The position numbers and the translations under genes are program-made. Positions 8,458 to 11,105 of a stretch of DNA of 11,105 nt are shown piece after piece (the stretch's first letter is position 1; every line of letters begins with the position of its first letter). The notes beneath the pieces were generated by a model, which worked only from the letters and a program-made list of their open reading frames with translations, was not told where the DNA came from and searched no databases. Source of the DNA: an uncultured Actinomycetes bacterium (GTDB taxonomy: Bacteria > Actinomycetota > Acidimicrobiia > Acidimicrobiales > Acidimicrobilacustridaceae); the NCBI GenBank assembly GCA_945957335.1, contig CAMFLJ010000101.1:1-11105 (forward strand), read 5' to 3'.

Positions 8458-9170
8458 GCCGCCTCAGCGTCTTCGGGCTCGAGGGGATCCCCGAGATCAC
8501 CGTCGGGGCCGACCTGGCCGGGATCATCGCCGACGCCGCTGCGGCGGGCGACGACACCGCACTGGCCGACGGCGACGTCGTGGTGGTCACCCAGAAGATC
8601 GTCTCCAAGGCCGAGGACCGCCTGGTGCCGGTCGACCCCGACGACCCGCTCTCCCACAAGCCGCTGGTCGAGCGCGAGTCGGTCCGCATCCTGCGCCGCC
8701 GCGGTGACCTCATCATCAGCGAGACCGCCCACGGCTTCGTGTGCGCCAACGCGGGCATCGACCTCTCGAACGTCGAGAAGGGCTACGCCGCGCTGCTGCC
8801 CGTCGACGCCGACCGCTCGGCCCGCCGCATCCGCGACGGCCTGCGCCACCGCGCCGGCGTCAAGGTCGCCGTGGTCGTCTCCGACACGTTCGGGCGCACC
8901 TGGCGCCGCGGCGTCACCGACGTGGCCATCGGCTGCGCCGGGGTGGCCGGCGTCGTCGACCTGCGGGGCACCCCCGACGCGCTGGGCCGGGAGATGCAGG
9001 TCACCGAGGTGGCCGTGGTCGACGAGATCGCCGCCGCCGCCGAGCTGGTGATGGGCAAGTCGACCGGCATCCCGGTGGCCGTGGTGCGCGGCGTCGACCC
9101 CACCTGGCTGCGCGACGGCAGCGTGCACGACGAGATCGTCCGCAGCCCCCGCGACGACCTGTTCCGCTAG
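8454..9170 (+). CDS. cofE: Coenzyme F420-0:L-glutamate ligase CofE, single-domain
   Basis: The enzyme adds L-glutamate residues to F420-0 with GTP. The 238 residues match the CofE domain: VVTQKIVSKAE (44-54), TAHGFVCANAGID (91-103), VVSDTFGRTWRRGVTDVAIG (141-160) and GKSTGIPVAVVRG (201-213). The length fits stand-alone CofE (about 250 residues). The well-known actinobacterial FbiB is about 450 residues because a C-terminal FMN-dependent nitroreductase-like domain reduces dehydro-F420-0; that domain is absent here, as the TAG at 9168-9170 follows the CofE domain directly. The GTG start overlaps the cofD stop (GTGA, 8454-8457), indicating translational coupling. It converges on the ManC-like gene with only 10 bases between stops and no obvious terminator. 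Confidence 0.95.
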   Translation: MSRLSVFGLEGIPEITVGADLAGIIADAAAAGDDTALADGDVVVVTQKIVSKAEDRLVPVDPDDPLSHKPLVERESVRILRRRGDLIISETAHGFVCANAGIDLSNVEKGYAALLPVDADRSARRIRDGLRHRAGVKVAVVVSDTFGRTWRRGVTDVAIGCAGVAGVVDLRGTPDALGREMQVTEVAVVDEIAAAAELVMGKSTGIPVAVVRGVDPTWLRDGSVHDEIVRSPRDDLFR

Positions 9171-9180
9171 GGAGCGACCG

Positions 9181-10185
9181 TCAGCCGGCCTCGGGCAGGC
9201 GGGCACCGTCGAGGTGGGCCGCGGCCCGCACCTCGTAGCCGTCACCGATGACGGTCATGCCCGAGAGCACGGCACCCTCGCCCACGCGGGCGGCGGCACC
9301 GATCACCGAGCCGTCGACCAGGACCCGGGGGTCGAGGCGGGCGCCGGGCAGCACGACGGAGTCGCGGATGATGGCGTGCTCACCGATGCGCACCCCGGCC
9401 ATCACCACCGAGTGGTCGACCACCGCGGTGGGGTGGATCGACGCGGTGGGGTCGACCGCGACCTCGTCGGTGCCGCGCTTGCCGTCGATGAGGTCGAGCT
9501 GGACCTCGACGTAGGTGTTCGGGGTGCCGGCGTCGACCCAGTAGGCGTCGCTGTGCAGGGCGAACAGCGTGCCGTCGGCCACCATCCCCGGGAAGGTCTC
9601 GCGCTCGATCGACACCTTGCGGCCCTTCGGGATGCGCTCCAGCACCGACGGCTCGAGCACGTAGGTGCCGGCGTTGATCCAGTTGGTGGGCGCGGTGCCC
9701 GGGGCGGGCTTCTCGACGAAGGCGGTGACGCGGCCGTCGTCGTCGATCGGCACGACGCCGTAGCGCGACGGGTCGTCGACCGGCGTGAGGGCGATGGTGC
9801 CCTCCGCGCCGCAGCTGTGGTGGAAGTCCCAGAGCTCGGCCACGTCGAGGTCGGTGAGGACGTCACCGTTCACCACGATGAACGTGTCGTCGATCCCGGC
9901 CGAGGCGGCGGCGAAGCCCACGGCCCCGGCGGTGTCGAGCGGCTCGGGCTCGACCGCGTAGTGCAGGTCGACACCGGCGCAGCGGCCGTCGGGGTAGGCG
10001 TCGATGAACGCGTCGGGCCGGTACCCGAGCGAGAGGACCGCGTCGGTGACGCCGTGGCGACCGAGGACGCCGACGACGCGCTCGATCATCGGGCGGTCGA
10101 CGATCGGCAGCATCTGCTTGGGGCGCGTGAAGGTGAGCGGCCTCAGGCGCGTCCCGAAGCCGCCGACGAGGACGACCGCCTTCAC
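9181..10185 (-). CDS. manC: ManC-like sugar-1-phosphate nucleotidyltransferase
   Basis: Probably mannose-1-phosphate guanylyltransferase, making GDP-mannose from mannose-1-phosphate and GTP. In 334 residues: the signature loop GGFGTRLRPLT (8-18) with PKQMLPI (22-28, Lys23), NGD at 106-108 for metal binding, the sugar-site VEKP at 157-160, and NAGTYVLEP at 171-179. From about 245 on there are hexapeptide-like repeats of a left-handed beta-helix (TASIHPTAVV, VRIGEHAIIRDSVVLPGA). The layout matches the COG1208 type, including mycobacterial ManC (Rv3264c), which also lies opposite and downstream of the F420 genes. Base specificity is inferred from context: GDP-mannose is the substrate of nearby gmd. 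A glucose- or GlcNAc-1-phosphate enzyme is the alternative. The start is GTG 10185, overlapping the upstream TGA (GTGA); the frame is open further upstream, but the fold begins here. Confidence 0.85.
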   Translation of the reverse strand: MKAVVLVGGFGTRLRPLTFTRPKQMLPIVDRPMIERVVGVLGRHGVTDAVLSLGYRPDAFIDAYPDGRCAGVDLHYAVEPEPLDTAGAVGFAAASAGIDDTFIVVNGDVLTDLDVAELWDFHHSCGAEGTIALTPVDDPSRYGVVPIDDDGRVTAFVEKPAPGTAPTNWINAGTYVLEPSVLERIPKGRKVSIERETFPGMVADGTLFALHSDAYWVDAGTPNTYVEVQLDLIDGKRGTDEVAVDPTASIHPTAVVDHSVVMAGVRIGEHAIIRDSVVLPGARLDPRVLVDGSVIGAAARVGEGAVLSGMTVIGDGYEVRAAAHLDGARLPEAG

Positions 10186-10922
10186 TGCGTGCCCGCGGCG
10201 GTGGTGCTCGTCGAGGGCGCGGTGGTGGAGGCGGTGCCGCCGGCCACGGTCGTGGAGGTCGCCGAGGAGCCCCCGACGACCTGGTCGTTGGCGTCGAGCT
10301 TGTCGAGGTCGCCGGCGGTGGCCGGCGGCGGCGGCGTGACCCCGTCGGGCACGACCGCCAGGGTGATGGCGAGCTTGTTCTGGCTGAACTTGAACGACCC
10401 GATCTGCGACGCAGGCACCACGGTCGGGGCGGCCGAGGTGTCGGAGGCCTGCCAGACGAACAACGAGACGGTGGCGGGCTGCCCGCTGCAGTCGTAGCCG
10501 TCCTCGTAGGTCGTGCCGTTCACCGTGAACCCGGTGGAGCTGAACGAGATGCCGGTGGTCTTGCCCCAGTTGGCCAGCGTGGCGTTGTTGCCCGCGGCGC
10601 CGCTGTTGAACGGGTGGATGTGGGCGATGCCGTCGCCGTGGGTGTGCAGGCCGGTGGTGTCGCTCACGGTGTCGGTGAGCGGCGGCAGGAACGCGTCGCA
10701 GACGTAGATGCCGTAGGCGGCGTGCCAGTGGTCGCCCACCGTGGGCGCCACCGCAGCGGCCTTGTCGTTGCTGTTGCGGGCGAAGAGGACGAGGAGCACC
10801 CCGACCACCACGATGGCGGCGATGCCGAGGGGGAACGCGATCTTGCGCTTCGGCCCCTGGCTCGTGCGCCCGCCGGCCCGAGCCGCGCGCGCGACCTTCT
10901 TCGAGGAACTTGCCTTGCCCAT
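10182..10922 (-). CDS. Membrane-anchored protein with three His-x-His motifs
   Basis: A 246-residue protein of unknown function. The N-terminus is basic (Lys/Arg at 3-27), followed by one membrane segment (about 29-48), so residues 50-246 should face outward. The exported domain carries DHWHA (64-68), GLHTHGDG (91-98) and HIHP (101-104): six histidines in three His-x-His pairs, close enough to suggest a metal site. Its only two cysteines (75 and 145) could form a disulfide. The end (about 216-246) is Ser/Thr/Ala-rich and probably disordered, the sort of tail that is O-mannosylated in some Actinobacteria. I recall similar unnamed actinobacterial proteins but no assigned function. It starts with ATG 10922, with no Shine-Dalgarno and a -10-like hexamer just upstream, and is coupled by GTGA to the ManC-like gene. 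Confidence 0.85.
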   Translation of the reverse strand: MGKASSSKKVARAARAGGRTSQGPKRKIAFPLGIAAIVVVGVLLVLFARNSNDKAAAVAPTVGDHWHAAYGIYVCDAFLPPLTDTVSDTTGLHTHGDGIAHIHPFNSGAAGNNATLANWGKTTGISFSSTGFTVNGTTYEDGYDCSGQPATVSLFVWQASDTSAAPTVVPASQIGSFKFSQNKLAITLAVVPDGVTPPPPATAGDLDKLDANDQVVGGSSATSTTVAGGTASTTAPSTSTTAAGTQ

Positions 10923-10931
10923 AGGGCGGAG

Positions 10932-10937
10932 AGGCTA
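10932..10937 (-). promoter_or_regulatory. Candidate -10 hexamer for the His-x-His protein gene
   Basis: The minus strand reads TAGCCT, fitting TANNNT, with 9 bases between it and the ATG at 10922. A transcript from here would have a leader of about 0-3 bases, so near-leaderless. There is no Shine-Dalgarno, in agreement; no clear -35. Confidence 0.4.
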
Positions 10938-10970
10938 GCGGTCGGCGGAGGGCCTCCCGGCGCACCCGGG

Positions 10971-10996
10971 CCCGACGGCCACCGCGGCCGGTCGGG
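10971..10996 (-). terminator. GC-rich hairpin downstream of the partial glycosyltransferase
   Basis: CCCGACGGCC (10971-10980) pairs with GGCCGGTCGGG (10986-10996) with one bulged base and a 5-base loop. It begins 5 bases past the stop of the right-edge gene, the expected place for a terminator read on the minus strand. No T-run follows, which is common for hairpins in high-GC Actinobacteria. An additional outer pairing, CCTCCCG (10953-10959) with CGGGAGG (10993-10999), would compete with it. Confidence 0.4.
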
Positions 10997-11001
10997 AGGG
11001 C

Positions 11002-11105
11002 TCAGCGCCGACGGGAGCGCAGGCCCCGGCGGCCGCGGAGCTCGTCGAAGAGGTTCTCGTAGGCGGCGGCGACGGCGGAGGGCGAGGCCCATCCCTCGAC
11101 GAAGC
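11002..11105 (-). CDS. C-terminal end of a probable glycosyltransferase
   Basis: Only the last 33 codons are inside the window, ending at a TGA (11004-11002). The residues include GWASPSAVAAAYENLFDELR followed by a basic tail ending in SRRR. A pattern of SP, an alanine-rich helix and a Y..LF.EL close is typical of the C-terminal helix of GT4-type glycosyltransferases, and the gene neighbourhood favours this. With so little sequence the family call is tentative; the frame itself is convincing because it keeps the codon bias of the neighbours and ends just before a hairpin. Confidence 0.5.
   Translation of the reverse strand, partial: FVEGWASPSAVAAAYENLFDELRGRRGLRSRRR

Noticed and set aside
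9214..10497. 427-codon plus-strand frame over the ManC-like gene
   Set aside because: Low-complexity Val/Asp/Gly/Arg translation, antisense to a gene with all nucleotidyltransferase motifs.
10186..10965. Upstream extension of the ManC-like frame
   Set aside because: It lies over the His-x-His gene in another frame and translates to Arg/His-rich low complexity; GTG 10185 begins the Rossmann-like fold.

Overview
The window is very G+C-rich, dense bacterial DNA with codon use, frequent GTG/TTG starts and gene content typical of Actinomycetota. F420 biosynthesis genes (cofD, cofE) sit tail to tail with a GDP-mannose-type nucleotidyltransferase. A DUF5719-like secreted protein is coupled to a huge GT2/membrane protein. 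This points to Acidimicrobiia or a close relative (inference from gene content and family resemblance; no 16S is present). No phage, transposon, CRISPR, tRNA or rRNA is visible, and no intergenic gap exceeds about 80 bases.

Left block, minus strand (1-4005): a 1152-residue protein with an N-terminal GT2 glycosyltransferase domain, a long multi-pass membrane region, an outer-face domain and an acidic Pro/Ala tail. It is followed, with a 4-base ATGA overlap, by a DUF5719-like signal-anchored protein that runs off the left edge.

Middle block, plus strand (4068-9170): a 64-residue protein of unknown function with a leaderless-looking start, a GT4 glycosyltransferase (TTG start), an RMD-type GDP-6-deoxy-D-mannose reductase, GDP-mannose 4,6-dehydratase (gmd), CofD and CofE. 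gmd-cofD are 4 bases apart and cofD-cofE overlap by 4 bases, so nucleotide-sugar and cofactor genes probably share a transcript.

Right block, minus strand (9181-11105): the last 33 residues of a probable glycosyltransferase, a gap with a strong hairpin, a membrane-anchored protein with three His-x-His motifs, and a ManC-like sugar-1-phosphate nucleotidyltransferase coupled to it by a 4-base GTGA overlap.

Taken together, the sugar genes form a plausible route: ManC-like enzyme makes GDP-mannose, Gmd and Rmd convert it to GDP-D-rhamnose, and the GT4, GT2 and partial GT proteins use such donors for a cell-surface glycan. The cofD-cofE / manC arrangement recalls the mycobacterial fbiA-fbiB ... 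manC (Rv3261-Rv3264c) neighbourhood. The window looks like a conserved envelope/cofactor locus with several uncharacterised members rather than a mobile or defence island.
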